A DNA stretch of 64,000 nucleotides, taken from assembly GCF_015500075.1 (NCBI RefSeq), contig NZ_CP045496.1, positions 4,598,001 through 4,662,000 on the forward strand, given 5' to 3'. The stretch comes from Mesorhizobium sp. INR15. GTDB lineage: Bacteria; Pseudomonadota; Alphaproteobacteria; Rhizobiales; Rhizobiaceae. Below are positions 26,673-35,427 of the stretch, piece by piece. Under the pieces are notes generated by a model that ran no database searches, was not told the origin of the DNA, and saw nothing but the letters and a program-made list of their open reading frames with translations. Position numbers and translations under genes: made by a program. Each line of letters begins with the position of its first letter. Position 1 is the first letter of the stretch.

Positions 26673-27124
26673 ACCGGGTTCGTCCCGTAGATGACGTCGG
26701 CACGCTTCTCGAAGGCCTCGGCGAACATGCGGAAAGCGCGATCGAACATGGTTCCCATCACCGCGCCCAGAATGCGGCTCTTGAATTCATAGTCGATGAA
26801 GAAGCGCACGTTGCAGCCGCCGACAGCCGGTTCGAACCGCCATACATTGCTCAGATATTTGAACGGGCCATCGATGTATCGGACGTCGATGGTATTCTCG
26901 TCGGGCTTGAGCAGCACCTGCGTGCTGAACGTCTCGCGGATCGCCTTGTAGCCGACGCTCATGTCGGCGACGAGCATGGTTCGCCCCTCGCGTTCCTTGC
27001 GCGAACGCACTGTCAGGGACTCGCAAAGCGGCAGGAATTGCGGGTAGGCCTCGATATCGGCGACCAGCGCGAACATCTGCTCCGGCGTGTGGGCAACGCG
27101 GCGGGTGGCTTCGAATTTCGGCAT
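26666..27124 (-). CDS. RatA/COQ10 family START-domain protein
   Basis: A 152-residue single START/COQ10 domain: FEATRRVAHTPEQMFALVADIEAYPQFLPLC at the N-terminus, YKAIRETFSTQVLL in the middle, and FFIDYEFKSRILGAVMG near the end. Homologues either bind ubiquinone (COQ10-like) or, in E. coli, act as RatA, which blocks 70S assembly. In alphaproteobacteria beside lipA, a lipid/quinone chaperone role is at least as plausible as a toxin role. It follows lipA by 9 bases on the same strand, so the two are cotranscribed. Confidence 0.88.
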   Translation of the reverse strand: MPKFEATRRVAHTPEQMFALVADIEAYPQFLPLCESLTVRSRKEREGRTMLVADMSVGYKAIRETFSTQVLLKPDENTIDVRYIDGPFKYLSNVWRFEPAVGGCNVRFFIDYEFKSRILGAVMGTMFDRAFRMFAEAFEKRADVIYGTNPVS

Positions 27125-27133
27125 GAACCGGCG

Positions 27134-28099
27134 TCAGGCCGATTTCTTGAGGAACGCTTCCCGCGCCGCGCGCAGCTTGGCGAAATCGTCGCCGGCGTGA
27201 TGCGACGAGCGCGTCAGCGGGCTCGACGCCACCAGCAGAAAGCCCTTGGTCCGACCGATTGTCTCGAAGGATTTGAACTCCTCCGGCGTGACGAAACGGA
27301 TCACCGGATGGTGCTTCTTCGATGGCTGCAGATATTGGCCAATGGTCATGAAGTCGACATTGGCCGAACGCAGGTCGTCCATCAGTTGCAGGATTTCGTT
27401 CCGCTCCTCACCCAGGCCCACCATGATGCCGGACTTGGTGAAGATCGACGGGTCAAGTTCCTTGACCCGCTGCAGCAGCCTGATCGAGTGGAAATAACGG
27501 GCGCCTGGCCGAACCGTCAGATAGTTCGACGGCACGGTTTCGAGATTGTGGTTGAAGACATCGGGCTTAGCCGCCACGACGATCTCCAGCGCGCCTTCCT
27601 TGCGCAGGAAGTCAGGCGTCAGGATTTCGATCGTCGTCAGGGGCGTCGCTGCCCTGATCGCACGGATGACTTCGGCGAAATGGCGCGCGCCGCCGTCGGC
27701 GAGATCGTCGCGGTCGACCGAAGTGATAACGACATGGCTCAGGCCCATCTGCTTGACGGCATGGGCGACGCGCGCCGGCTCGTCCGGATCAAGGGCAGTC
27801 GGGATGCCGGTGGCGACATTGCAGAACGCACAAGCGCGCGTGCAAATCTCGCCCATGATCATGAAGGTGGCGTGCTTCTTTTCCCAGCACTCGCCGATGT
27901 TGGGGCAGCCGGCCTCTTCACACACCGTCACCAGCTTGTGCGACTTCACAATCTCGCGCGTCTCGGCATAGCCCTTCGACACTGGCGCCTTGACGCGGAT
28001 CCAGTCGGGCTTGCGCAGCACATCCTGATCGGGCTTGTGCGCCTTCTCCGGGTGCCGCAGGCGCGGTGCGTTGGCGATCGTATCGAGAACAGTGACCAT
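27134..28099 (-). CDS. lipA: Lipoyl synthase LipA
   Basis: Radical SAM enzyme inserting two sulfurs into octanoyl-lysine on lipoyl domains, hence needed by the pyruvate dehydrogenase encoded nearby. From ATG 28099 it has 321 residues. The auxiliary cluster cysteines are in CEEAGCPNIGEC near 60-71 and the radical SAM CX3CX2C in CTRACAFC near 86-93. The C-terminal serine motif is SSPLTRSSHH. A GTG start at 28147 would add 16 residues. It precedes ratA in a likely two-gene unit. Confidence 0.95.
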   Translation of the reverse strand: MVTVLDTIANAPRLRHPEKAHKPDQDVLRKPDWIRVKAPVSKGYAETREIVKSHKLVTVCEEAGCPNIGECWEKKHATFMIMGEICTRACAFCNVATGIPTALDPDEPARVAHAVKQMGLSHVVITSVDRDDLADGGARHFAEVIRAIRAATPLTTIEILTPDFLRKEGALEIVVAAKPDVFNHNLETVPSNYLTVRPGARYFHSIRLLQRVKELDPSIFTKSGIMVGLGEERNEILQLMDDLRSANVDFMTIGQYLQPSKKHHPVIRFVTPEEFKSFETIGRTKGFLLVASSPLTRSSHHAGDDFAKLRAAREAFLKKSA

Positions 28100-28175
28100 C
28101 GGAAAACCTGGTTCATTCGCGAGTTCCTCTCGGACACTCGCCTTCACAACGTCATCTAAGACTTTTCAACGCAAA

Positions 28176-28217
28176 GAAAAAGGCCGTCGCGGCGCATGCC
28201 GCAACAGCCCTTTTTGC
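28176..28217 (-). terminator. Terminator after the GlsB-like gene
   Basis: GCGGC-GCAT-GCCGC (28189-28202) within an imperfect longer stem, flanked by AAAAAGG at about 28177-28183 and CCTTTTT at about 28209-28215. This gives a U-tract in both directions. It lies 21 bases after the GlsB-like stop on the - strand, just upstream of lipA. Confidence 0.6.
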
Positions 28218-28237
28218 ATAGCGAATGTTTAGCCGCG

Positions 28238-28495
28238 TTAACGGCGAACCATGCGACCAACGGCGATCAGCAGACAGGCGCCGATGAAGCCGGTGATCAG
28301 ATAGGCTGTCCAGCCCACGCCGAACGGGTCGAAGTGCAGCGCATTCAGGATGGCGTTCAACACGACCGCGCCGATGATGCCCAGAATTATGTTCATGAAG
28401 ATGCCGGTGTTGCTCTTCATGACCATTTCGGCGAACCAGCCCGCCAGACCGCCGATAATGATGGCTGCGATCCAGCCCACTCCATTCACGTCCAT
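28238..28495 (-). CDS. GlsB/YeaQ/YmgE family stress membrane protein
   Basis: An 85-residue transglycosylase-associated-type protein with three hydrophobic helices: WIAAIIIGGLAGWFAEMVM, IFMNIILGIIGAVVLNAIL and WTAYLITGFIGACLLIAVG. The glycine pattern GGLAGW and GxxGAV is typical of the family, which is induced by general stress in many bacteria. GGAGA lies 6-7 bases before the ATG. A perfect EcfG-type promoter lies 37 bases upstream, placing it in the general stress response. Molecular function of the family is unknown. Confidence 0.9.
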   Translation of the reverse strand: MDVNGVGWIAAIIIGGLAGWFAEMVMKSNTGIFMNIILGIIGAVVLNAILNALHFDPFGVGWTAYLITGFIGACLLIAVGRMVRR

Positions 28496-28531
28496 ATGCC
28501 CTCTCCTTCAATGAGTGAAAATGCGTCCGGA

Positions 28532-28557
28532 AACGAGTTACCCCGCCGTTGAGTTCC
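28532..28557 (-). promoter_or_regulatory. EcfG-type general stress promoter of the GlsB-like gene
   Basis: On the - strand GGAAC (28557-28553), a 17-base spacer and CGTT (28535-28532). This is the consensus for the alphaproteobacterial general stress sigma factor EcfG (GGAAC-N16/17-cGTT). It ends 37 bases before the ATG. Confidence 0.82.
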
Positions 28558-28582
28558 ACCGACTCTGGCGTGATCAATTTTA

Positions 28583-30028
28583 TCACGCGTTCAGCGCGCG
28601 GCCATAGGCGTCCAGCACGCTTTCTTTCATCATTTCCGACAGCGTCGGATGCGGGAAGATCGTGTGCATCAACTCTTCCTCGGTGGTCTCGAGGTTCATC
28701 GCCACGACAAAACCCTGGATCAGTTCGGTCACTTCGGCGCCGACCATATGGGCGCCGAGCAACTGGCCCGTCTTCTTGTCGAAAATAGTTTTGATGAAAC
28801 CCTGGTCCTCGCCGAGCGCAATGGCCTTGCCGTTGGCGGCGAACTGGAAGCGCCCGACGCGGATGTCCTTGCCTTCGGCCTTCGCCTTTGCTTCCGTCAG
28901 GCCGACCGAGGCGACCTGCGGATTGCAGTAGGTGCAGCCCGGTATCTTCAGCTTGTCGATGGCATGCGCGCCGGGGAAATTGGCGATCTTTTCGACACAG
29001 ACGACACCTTCATGCTCAGCCTTGTGGGCGAGCATGGGCGGGCCGGCAACATCGCCGATCGCATAGATGCCTGGCACATTGGTCTTGCCGTAGCCATCGA
29101 CGACAATGCAGCCACGCTCGGTCTTCACGCCAAGCGTTTCAAGACCAAGACCCTCGATGTTGCCCTGCACGCCGACGGCCGAGATCATGCGGTCGGCGGT
29201 GATCTTCTCGACCTTGCCATCCTTCATTTCGACATGCGCGGTGACCGAGTTGGCACCCTTTTCGACTTTGGTCACCTTGGCTTCGAGGATGATCTTCATG
29301 CCTTGCTTCTCGAACTGCTTCTGCGCGAATTTCGAGACCTCGGCATCCTCGACCGGCATCACCGCCGGCAACAATTCGACCACTGTCACCTCGGCGCCCA
29401 TGGTGCGATAGAACGAGGCGAATTCGATGCCGATGGCGCCCGAGCCCATCACCAGCAGCGACTTCGGCATCTCCTTGGGCACCATCGCCTCGAAATAGGT
29501 CCAGATTAGCTTGCCATCGGGCTCGATGCCGGGCAGCGCGCGCGGCCTGGCGCCGGTCGCCAGGATGATGTGCTTGGCGGTGTAGGTGCCCTCTCCCTTG
29601 ACGCCCTTTGGCACCGGAGGCTGCGGCTCCATCGGCTTCTTTGCTGTGTTGGAAACAATGATTTCACCTGGCTTGGAGAGCTTCGCTTCACCCCAGATCA
29701 CGTCGACCTTGTTCTTCTTCATCAGGAAGGAAACGCCGCCATTGAGCCGCAGCGAAACCTTTCTGGAGCGGTCGACGACGGCAGCCGTGTCAACGCTGAC
29801 CTTGCCGTCGAGCTTCAGGCCATAGTCCTTCAAGTGATCCGAATAGTGCATGATCTCGGCCGAGCGCAGCAATGCCTTGGTCGGAATGCAGCCCCAGTTG
29901 AGGCAGATGCCGCCGAGATGCTCGCGCTCGACGATCGCCGTCTTGAAGCCGAGCTGAGCTGAACGCACCGCGGTGACATAGCCGCCGGGACCGGAGCCGA
30001 TGATGATGACGTCGTAATTCTCAGCCAC
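28583..30028 (-). CDS. lpdA: Dihydrolipoyl dehydrogenase (E3)
   Basis: FAD-dependent E3 that reoxidises dihydrolipoamide of the pyruvate dehydrogenase complex with NAD. 481 residues: FAD motif VIIIGSGPGGY near residue 8, redox-active disulfide in GGICLNWGCIPTKALL near 39, NAD-binding MGSGAIGIEFASFYRTMG near 200, GYGKTNVPGIYAIGDVAGPPMLAHKAEHEG near 325 and the HPHPTLSE-type base motif near 458 (HTIFPHPTLSEMM). It is the last gene of the pdh-linked run. Confidence 0.96.
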   Translation of the reverse strand: MAENYDVIIIGSGPGGYVTAVRSAQLGFKTAIVEREHLGGICLNWGCIPTKALLRSAEIMHYSDHLKDYGLKLDGKVSVDTAAVVDRSRKVSLRLNGGVSFLMKKNKVDVIWGEAKLSKPGEIIVSNTAKKPMEPQPPVPKGVKGEGTYTAKHIILATGARPRALPGIEPDGKLIWTYFEAMVPKEMPKSLLVMGSGAIGIEFASFYRTMGAEVTVVELLPAVMPVEDAEVSKFAQKQFEKQGMKIILEAKVTKVEKGANSVTAHVEMKDGKVEKITADRMISAVGVQGNIEGLGLETLGVKTERGCIVVDGYGKTNVPGIYAIGDVAGPPMLAHKAEHEGVVCVEKIANFPGAHAIDKLKIPGCTYCNPQVASVGLTEAKAKAEGKDIRVGRFQFAANGKAIALGEDQGFIKTIFDKKTGQLLGAHMVGAEVTELIQGFVVAMNLETTEEELMHTIFPHPTLSEMMKESVLDAYGRALNA

Positions 30029-30044
30029 GGATTTTCTCCTTCAT

Positions 30045-30680
30045 TCACAGTTCCAGCATGACGCGCACGATAGGTGCCAACGCCGTGCCGATGTTTCGCG
30101 TGTTTTCCGCGTCGAGATGGACGCCGTCGAGCGGGGTGGTTTGCGCCACGCTGCCGGCATCGAAGAAGCCGCAGCCGGTCTCGTCGGCAAGGGCCGAGTA
30201 CTGTGTCGCAAGGTGCTTCGACGCCTCGTCGCCGCCGGCAAACATTTCCTTGAAGTCGGCATTCTCAGTGCGGCTGACCACAGGCGGCGACACGATCAGG
30301 ATTTGCGGCGCCGGCCAATCGAACGGATAGTCATGACCGCGCACGATATCGATCAACCGGCTGATCCCTTGCTTGGCAGCCACCGGGTTGCCGTGAATCC
30401 ATGGCTTCATGTCGTTGGCGCCAAGCATGATGACGATCAGGTCGATCGGCGCATGGGTGGTCAGGACAGTCGGCAGCAGCCGCGCCCCATTGCGGTCGGC
30501 GCCGGCCAGATGGTCGTCAAAGGCCGTGGTGCGGCCGTTCAGGCCGTCGGCGATAACATACACCCCGGCCCCCAACGCCGCCTGCAGCACGCTTGGCCAG
30601 CGGTCCGCCAGCGCATGACGGCCACCTTCGGCGTCATAGCCCCAGGTCAGCGAGTCGCCGTAGCAAAGAACCGTCTTCAT
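30045..30680 (-). CDS. SGNH/GDSL-type hydrolase (arylesterase-like)
   Basis: A 211-residue esterase of the SGNH fold. Block I is CYGDSLTWGYD near residue 7 with the nucleophile serine. Block III is LGANDMKPW near 90, and the C-terminal Asp-His pair lies in PLDGVHLDAENTRNIG near 186. No signal peptide is visible, suggesting a cytoplasmic esterase. It overlaps the upstream membrane-protein gene by 4 bases and lies 16 bases before lpdA, so it is embedded in the pdh operon without an obvious metabolic link. Confidence 0.9.
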   Translation of the reverse strand: MKTVLCYGDSLTWGYDAEGGRHALADRWPSVLQAALGAGVYVIADGLNGRTTAFDDHLAGADRNGARLLPTVLTTHAPIDLIVIMLGANDMKPWIHGNPVAAKQGISRLIDIVRGHDYPFDWPAPQILIVSPPVVSRTENADFKEMFAGGDEASKHLATQYSALADETGCGFFDAGSVAQTTPLDGVHLDAENTRNIGTALAPIVRVMLEL

Positions 30681-31093
30681 GCGCTCACCTGCGTCTTGAC
30701 CAAACCGCGCCGCACCCGCCAGCGCACGAACAGCCAGTGTATGATGATCGTCGCCAGCCCCGGCAGGCCAAGGCCGATCACGATCGGAACATCACCCTTC
30801 ACCGCGGTCGAAGTGCTGTCGCTGTAGAGGATCAGCGCCACCAGCAGGACAAGCAGCGCCGCGAAGACGATCAGCGACCACTTTCCAGTCGCATTCACCG
30901 CGGCAAGTGGATCGCGCTGAAATTGCGCCACGAAAAAGATGAAGGTCACCACGCAAGTGACCAGCACCGAGGCCATGAAGACGATGATGTACTCTTCCTC
31001 GGCACCGGTGGCGACGGCGAGTTCCTGCGCCACCAGCCCACCGGCGAGGCCGGAAATGAGGAAGGCGAAAAAGCTGGTGAAGAATTTCCGCAC
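30677..31093 (-). CDS. Small polytopic membrane protein in the pdh operon
   Basis: A 138-residue protein with four predicted helices: FFTSFFAFLISGLAGGLVA, YIIVFMASVLVTCVVTFIF, LIVFAALLVLLVALILY and VIGLGLPGLATIIIHWLF. It starts with GTG 31093 preceded by AAGG. It is 14 bases after pdhC and overlaps the SGNH hydrolase start. No family is recognised. The operon position suggests shared expression with pyruvate dehydrogenase but not a mechanism. Confidence 0.72.
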   Translation of the reverse strand: MRKFFTSFFAFLISGLAGGLVAQELAVATGAEEEYIIVFMASVLVTCVVTFIFFVAQFQRDPLAAVNATGKWSLIVFAALLVLLVALILYSDSTSTAVKGDVPIVIGLGLPGLATIIIHWLFVRWRVRRGLVKTQVSA

Positions 31094-31107
31094 CGCCCTT
31101 TTCCTTC

Positions 31108-32481
31108 TTAGACCAGCATGCCCATCGGGTTTTCGATGAGGCGCTTGAAGGCGACAAGCAGTTCAGCACCCAGCGCGCCGTCGACGGCACGGTGATCGGT
31201 CGACAGCGTCACCGACATCACGGTCGCGATCTTGATCTCGCCGTTCTTCACCACCGCCCGCTCCTCGCCGGCGCCAACGGCCAGGATCGTCGCATGCGGT
31301 GGATTGATGACCGCGGCAAAGTCCTTGATGCCGAACATGCCGAGATTGGAAACCGCCGTCGTGCCGCCTTGATACTCTTCCGGCTTCAGCTTGCGGCTGC
31401 GCGCACGGCTGGCCAGGTCCTTCATCTCGTTGGAGATCACCGACAGCGTCTTTTCGTCGGCCTTGCGGATGATCGGCGTGATCAGGCCGCCAGGAATGGA
31501 CACCGCAACGCCGACATCAGCATGCTTGTGCTTGACCATGGCGCCTTCAGTCCATGAGGCATTGGCATCGGGCACCGCCTTCAGTGCCATCGCCATCGCC
31601 TTGATGACCATGTCGTTGACCGACAGCTTGTAGGCGGGCGCATCACCCTTTTCGGTCTTCTTCACCGGGGCTGCAGCATTGATCTGCGTGCGCAGCGCCA
31701 GCAGCGCGTCGAGCTCACAGTCGAGCGTCAGGTAGAAATGCGGGATGGTTGTCTTGGCCTCGACCAGGCGCCGCGCGATGGTCTTGCGCATATTGTCATG
31801 CGGGACAAGCTCGTAGGAGCCGGGCTCGAACAGTTTCAGCACCTGCTCGTCCGACATTGCCTTCGGCACGGCGGCGGGAGTTGCCGGAGCACCGGCAGGC
31901 GCCGCCTTCGCGGCTGGTGCCGCCTTGGCGCCGCCACCGGCAATCGCCGCGTCGACATCGGCCTTGACCACACGGCCGTGCGGGCCGGTGCCGGTCATCG
32001 CCGACACATCGACGCCAGCGTCCTTGGCGATACGGCGCGCGAGCGGCGACGCAAAGGTGCGCGCGCCACCAGCGTGGCCATTGGCCGCCGGAACGGCTTC
32101 GGCCTTGGGCGCCGGTGCGGCGGCAGGCTGCGGGGCTTCAGGCCTGGGCGACTCGGCCTTGGGTGCTTCCGCTTTCGCGGCTTCGGCCTTGGCAGGGGCG
32201 GCAGCGCCACCACTCTTTGCAGCCGCGCCAACATCCTCACCGTCGGCGGCGAGCACCGCGATCAGCGCGTTGACCTTGACGCCTTCGGTGCCGGCCGGAA
32301 CAACCAGCTTGGCGACAACGCCTTCATCGACGGCTTCGACTTCCATCGTCGCCTTATCGGTCTCGATCTCGGCAATGACATCGCCCGGCGAAACCTTGTC
32401 GCCCTCTTTCACAAGCCACTTCGACAGGTTGCCCTCTTCCATCGTGGGCGACAGGGCCGGCATGGTGATGTTGATAGGCAT
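31108..32481 (-). CDS. pdhC: Pyruvate dehydrogenase E2, dihydrolipoamide acetyltransferase
   Basis: Core subunit transferring acetyl from lipoyl to CoA. 457 residues: one N-terminal lipoyl domain with the modified lysine in EIETDKATMEVE near 43, a long Ala/Pro linker (about 85-135), a peripheral subunit-binding domain (ASPLARRIAKDAGVD near 142, GPHGRVVKADV near 165), and the catalytic domain ending with STDHRAVDGALGAELL, where the His and Asp are catalytic. A good site AGGAG lies 6 bases before the ATG. A small membrane-protein gene separates it from pdhB. Confidence 0.96.
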   Translation of the reverse strand: MPINITMPALSPTMEEGNLSKWLVKEGDKVSPGDVIAEIETDKATMEVEAVDEGVVAKLVVPAGTEGVKVNALIAVLAADGEDVGAAAKSGGAAAPAKAEAAKAEAPKAESPRPEAPQPAAAPAPKAEAVPAANGHAGGARTFASPLARRIAKDAGVDVSAMTGTGPHGRVVKADVDAAIAGGGAKAAPAAKAAPAGAPATPAAVPKAMSDEQVLKLFEPGSYELVPHDNMRKTIARRLVEAKTTIPHFYLTLDCELDALLALRTQINAAAPVKKTEKGDAPAYKLSVNDMVIKAMAMALKAVPDANASWTEGAMVKHKHADVGVAVSIPGGLITPIIRKADEKTLSVISNEMKDLASRARSRKLKPEEYQGGTTAVSNLGMFGIKDFAAVINPPHATILAVGAGEERAVVKNGEIKIATVMSVTLSTDHRAVDGALGAELLVAFKRLIENPMGMLV

Positions 32482-32484
32482 CGC

Positions 32485-32769
32485 TCACTCCTGGATAAAT
32501 TTGAACAGGCCGCGCATAACGGTCAGCGTGGCGACGACGAACACCGGCGGCAAGACGCCGAAATGGTAGCTGCTCTTGCTCATTTCGAGAACCATCATGC
32601 CGCTGCCCTGATCGACTTTGGCCGAGCCGGTGGCAACGATTGCCAGGACCAGCGACGCACAGCCACTCAGCATCAGAAGCACGGCATCGAATCTGCCGGT
32701 CATCGCACGTATAAGGCAAGCAATAGCGACCGTCGGAACAATCATTGCAAAAGCCCCGAACGATGCCAT
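32485..32769 (-). CDS. Small membrane protein between pdhB and pdhC
   Basis: A 94-residue protein with three hydrophobic stretches: GAFAMIVPTVAIACLIRAM, FDAVLLMLSGCASLVLAIVA and VLPPVFVVATLTVMRGLF. AGGAGG lies 8 bases upstream of the ATG, the strongest ribosome site in this operon, which supports it as real. Gaps are 12 bases from pdhB and 3 bases to pdhC. No family is recognised. It is unusual to find a membrane protein inside the E1-E2 gene block. Confidence 0.75.
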   Translation of the reverse strand: MASFGAFAMIVPTVAIACLIRAMTGRFDAVLLMLSGCASLVLAIVATGSAKVDQGSGMMVLEMSKSSYHFGVLPPVFVVATLTVMRGLFKFIQE

Positions 32770-32781
32770 CGGCGCTGCCTC

Positions 32782-34179
32782 CTAGCGATACGTGACCGCT
32801 TTGACCGCCTCGATGACCTCGCCGACATTGGGCAGCGCCACCTTTTCGAGGTTCGCCGCATAAGGCATCGGCACGTCCTTGCCGGCAATGGTTATGACTG
32901 GCGCGTCAAGGAAATCGAAGGCGCGTTGCGAGACCTGGTTGGCGATATGGTCGCCGACCGAGCTTTGCGGATAACCTTCTTCCACGACGATCAGGCGGTT
33001 GGTCTTCTTCACCGAGGTGATGATCGTATCCAAATCAAGCGGACGGATCGTGCGCAGGTCGATGATCTCGACATCGATGCCCATGGCGCGCAGCTCGGCT
33101 TCCGCCTTCACCGCATAGGTCATGCCGATGCCGAAGGAGACGATGGTGACGTCCTTGCCGGTCTTGTGGACACGCGCCTTGCCGATCGGCAGCACGAAAT
33201 CATCCATCTTTGGCACATCGAAGGATTGGCCGTAGAGGATCTCATTCTCAAGGAAGATAATCGGGTTCGGATCGCGGATCGCGGCCTTGAGCAAGCCCTT
33301 GGCGTCAGCTGCCGTATACGGCATCACCACCTTCAGACCGGGGATGTGGCTGTACCAGGCAGCGTAGCACTGTGAATGCTGGGCGGCGACGCGAGCGGCG
33401 GCGCCGTTTGGTCCACGAAACACGATCGGCGCGCCCATCTGGCCGCCCGACATGTAAAGCGTCTTGGCGGCCGAGTTGATGATCTGGTCGATCGCCTGCA
33501 TGGCGAAGTTGAAGGTCATGAATTCGACAATCGGACGAAGACCAGCCATTGCCGCGCCGACGCCGACGCCGGCAAAGCCATGCTCGGTGATCGGCGTATC
33601 GACGACGCGGCGCGGGCCAAACTCCTGCAGCAGGCCTTGCGTGATCTTGTAGGCGCCCTGGTACTCGGCGACTTCCTCACCCATGACGAAGACGTCGCCG
33701 TCACGGCGCATTTCCTCGGCCATCGCATCGCGCAGTGCTTCGCGCACGGTGGTCGAGACCATTTCGGTACCGGCCGGAATGTCCGGATCGGCTGCGATGT
33801 CCGCCTTGGGTGCGGCGGCAACCGGTGCTGATGCCGGCTTTACGGCGGCTGTCTTTTCCTCGGCGGGAGCTTCCACCTTCGCTGGCGCTTCAGCCTTTGC
33901 AGGTGCCGCCGACTTGCCGATATCGGCAGCGCTTTCGCCATCCTGCAACAGCACGGCGATCGGCGTGTTGACCTTCACGCCTTCGGTGCCGGCGGCAATC
34001 AGGATCTTGCCCAGCGTGCCTTCGTCGACGGCTTCGACTTCCATCGTCGCCTTGTCGGTTTCGATCTCGGCGATCACATCACCGGCGACAACCTTGTCGC
34101 CCTCGTTCTTCAACCACTTGGAAAGATTGCCCTCTTCCATCGTCGGCGAGAGAGCGGGCATGAGAATTTCGATCGGCAT
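32782..34179 (-). CDS. pdhB: Pyruvate dehydrogenase E1 beta with N-terminal lipoyl domain
   Basis: Beta subunit of the E1 component; with PdhA it decarboxylates pyruvate and loads acetyl onto lipoamide. 465 residues: lipoyl domain at 1-80 with lysine in EIETDKATMEVE, an Ala/Glu-rich linker to about 135, then the transketolase-like E1 beta domain (MAEEMRRDGDVFVMGEEVAEYQGAYK; PITEHGFAGVGVGAAMAGLRP) and C-terminal domain (LIVVEEGYPQSSVG). The extra lipoyl domain on E1 beta is a known alphaproteobacterial feature. Confidence 0.96.
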   Translation of the reverse strand: MPIEILMPALSPTMEEGNLSKWLKNEGDKVVAGDVIAEIETDKATMEVEAVDEGTLGKILIAAGTEGVKVNTPIAVLLQDGESAADIGKSAAPAKAEAPAKVEAPAEEKTAAVKPASAPVAAAPKADIAADPDIPAGTEMVSTTVREALRDAMAEEMRRDGDVFVMGEEVAEYQGAYKITQGLLQEFGPRRVVDTPITEHGFAGVGVGAAMAGLRPIVEFMTFNFAMQAIDQIINSAAKTLYMSGGQMGAPIVFRGPNGAAARVAAQHSQCYAAWYSHIPGLKVVMPYTAADAKGLLKAAIRDPNPIIFLENEILYGQSFDVPKMDDFVLPIGKARVHKTGKDVTIVSFGIGMTYAVKAEAELRAMGIDVEIIDLRTIRPLDLDTIITSVKKTNRLIVVEEGYPQSSVGDHIANQVSQRAFDFLDAPVITIAGKDVPMPYAANLEKVALPNVGEVIEAVKAVTYR

Positions 34180-34194
34180 GTCCTAGCCCTCTCG

Positions 34195-35235
34195 TTACAA
34201 TACGATGTCGGTCCAGAGCTCGGACGGATCCGGCTCTGCGTCGTTCTGGGCAAATTCGGCGGCATCGGCGACGATGTCGCGAACCTCCTTGTCGATGGTC
34301 TTCAACTCGTCCTCGGTCGCCCATTTCTTCTCGGTCAGCCGCGCCTTGACCTGCTCGATCGGGTCATGTTCGGAGCGCATCTTCTGCACTTCTTCCTTGG
34401 AGCGGTATTTCGCCGGATCGGACATCGAATGACCGCGATAGCGGTATGTCTGCATCTCGAGGATCAGCGGGCCGTTGCCGGCACGGCACCATTCGGTGGC
34501 GAGATCGCCGGCGGCCTTCACCGCGCGCACATCCATGCCGTCGACCTGGATGCCGGGGATCTTGAAGGAGGCACCACGATGCGAAAAGTCGGTCTCGGCC
34601 GACGAGCGCGATACCGACGTGCCCATGGCGTAGCGGTTGTTCTCGATGATGTAGATCACCGGCAGCTTCCACAGCGAGGCCATGTTGAAGCTTTCATAGA
34701 CCTGGCCCTGATTGGCGGCGCCATCGCCGAAATAGGTCAGCGACACGTTGTTGTTGTCACGGTAGCGGTTGGCAAAGGCCAACCCGGTGCCGAGCGACAC
34801 CTGCGCGCCGACAATGCCGTGGCCGCCGTAAAAATGCTTCTCCTTGGAGAACATGTGCATGGAGCCACCCTTGCCGCGCGACAAGCCGCCCCGGCGTCCG
34901 GTGAGTTCGGCCATGACGCCGCGCGGCGACAGTTCCATCGCCAGCATGTGGCCGTGGTCGCGATAGGCTGTGATCATCTGGTCACCGTCGACCAGCGCCA
35001 TCTTCATGCCGGTGACAACAGCTTCCTGGCCGATATAGAGATGACAGAAACCGCCGATGAAACCCATGCCATAGAGCTGGCCGGCCTTTTCCTCGAAGCG
35101 GCGGATGAGCAGCATGTGCCGGTAGGCGGCAAGCTCCTCGTCCTTGGTGAATTCCGAAGGCTTGGGAGCCGAAATCCCCGACGATTTGCCATCCGATTTG
35201 GATTTGGCAGGCGCTTTTTTGGCGGCGGTGGCCAT
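34195..35235 (-). CDS. pdhA: Pyruvate dehydrogenase E1 alpha
   Basis: Thiamine-diphosphate-binding E1 alpha, 346 residues. The basic Ala/Lys-rich N-terminus (1-30) precedes YRHMLLIRRFEEKAGQLYGMG. The cofactor motif is GDGAANQGQVYESFNMASLW near 182, followed by YIIENNRYAMGTS, and the loop YRYRGHSMSDPAKYRS near 278. First gene of the pdhA-pdhB-orf-pdhC run; the 192-base gap to ftsB upstream would hold the promoter. Confidence 0.96.
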   Translation of the reverse strand: MATAAKKAPAKSKSDGKSSGISAPKPSEFTKDEELAAYRHMLLIRRFEEKAGQLYGMGFIGGFCHLYIGQEAVVTGMKMALVDGDQMITAYRDHGHMLAMELSPRGVMAELTGRRGGLSRGKGGSMHMFSKEKHFYGGHGIVGAQVSLGTGLAFANRYRDNNNVSLTYFGDGAANQGQVYESFNMASLWKLPVIYIIENNRYAMGTSVSRSSAETDFSHRGASFKIPGIQVDGMDVRAVKAAGDLATEWCRAGNGPLILEMQTYRYRGHSMSDPAKYRSKEEVQKMRSEHDPIEQVKARLTEKKWATEDELKTIDKEVRDIVADAAEFAQNDAEPDPSELWTDIVL

Positions 35236-35427
35236 GCATCACTCCCTGTTGGCGTCTCTTTGCGGACATTGAGCAGATGAAATCTGCTCCGGGGAGATCA
35301 GCTCCTCCCCACCGATTTATGGGAGGCTAACACGCTGGAAAGCGTTCCGCCATGCCGAAATTGCATAGCTGACATGCGTCTAAGCAGTTAAAATCATTGA
35401 AAATATTGGTGATTAACTGGAAACCGG

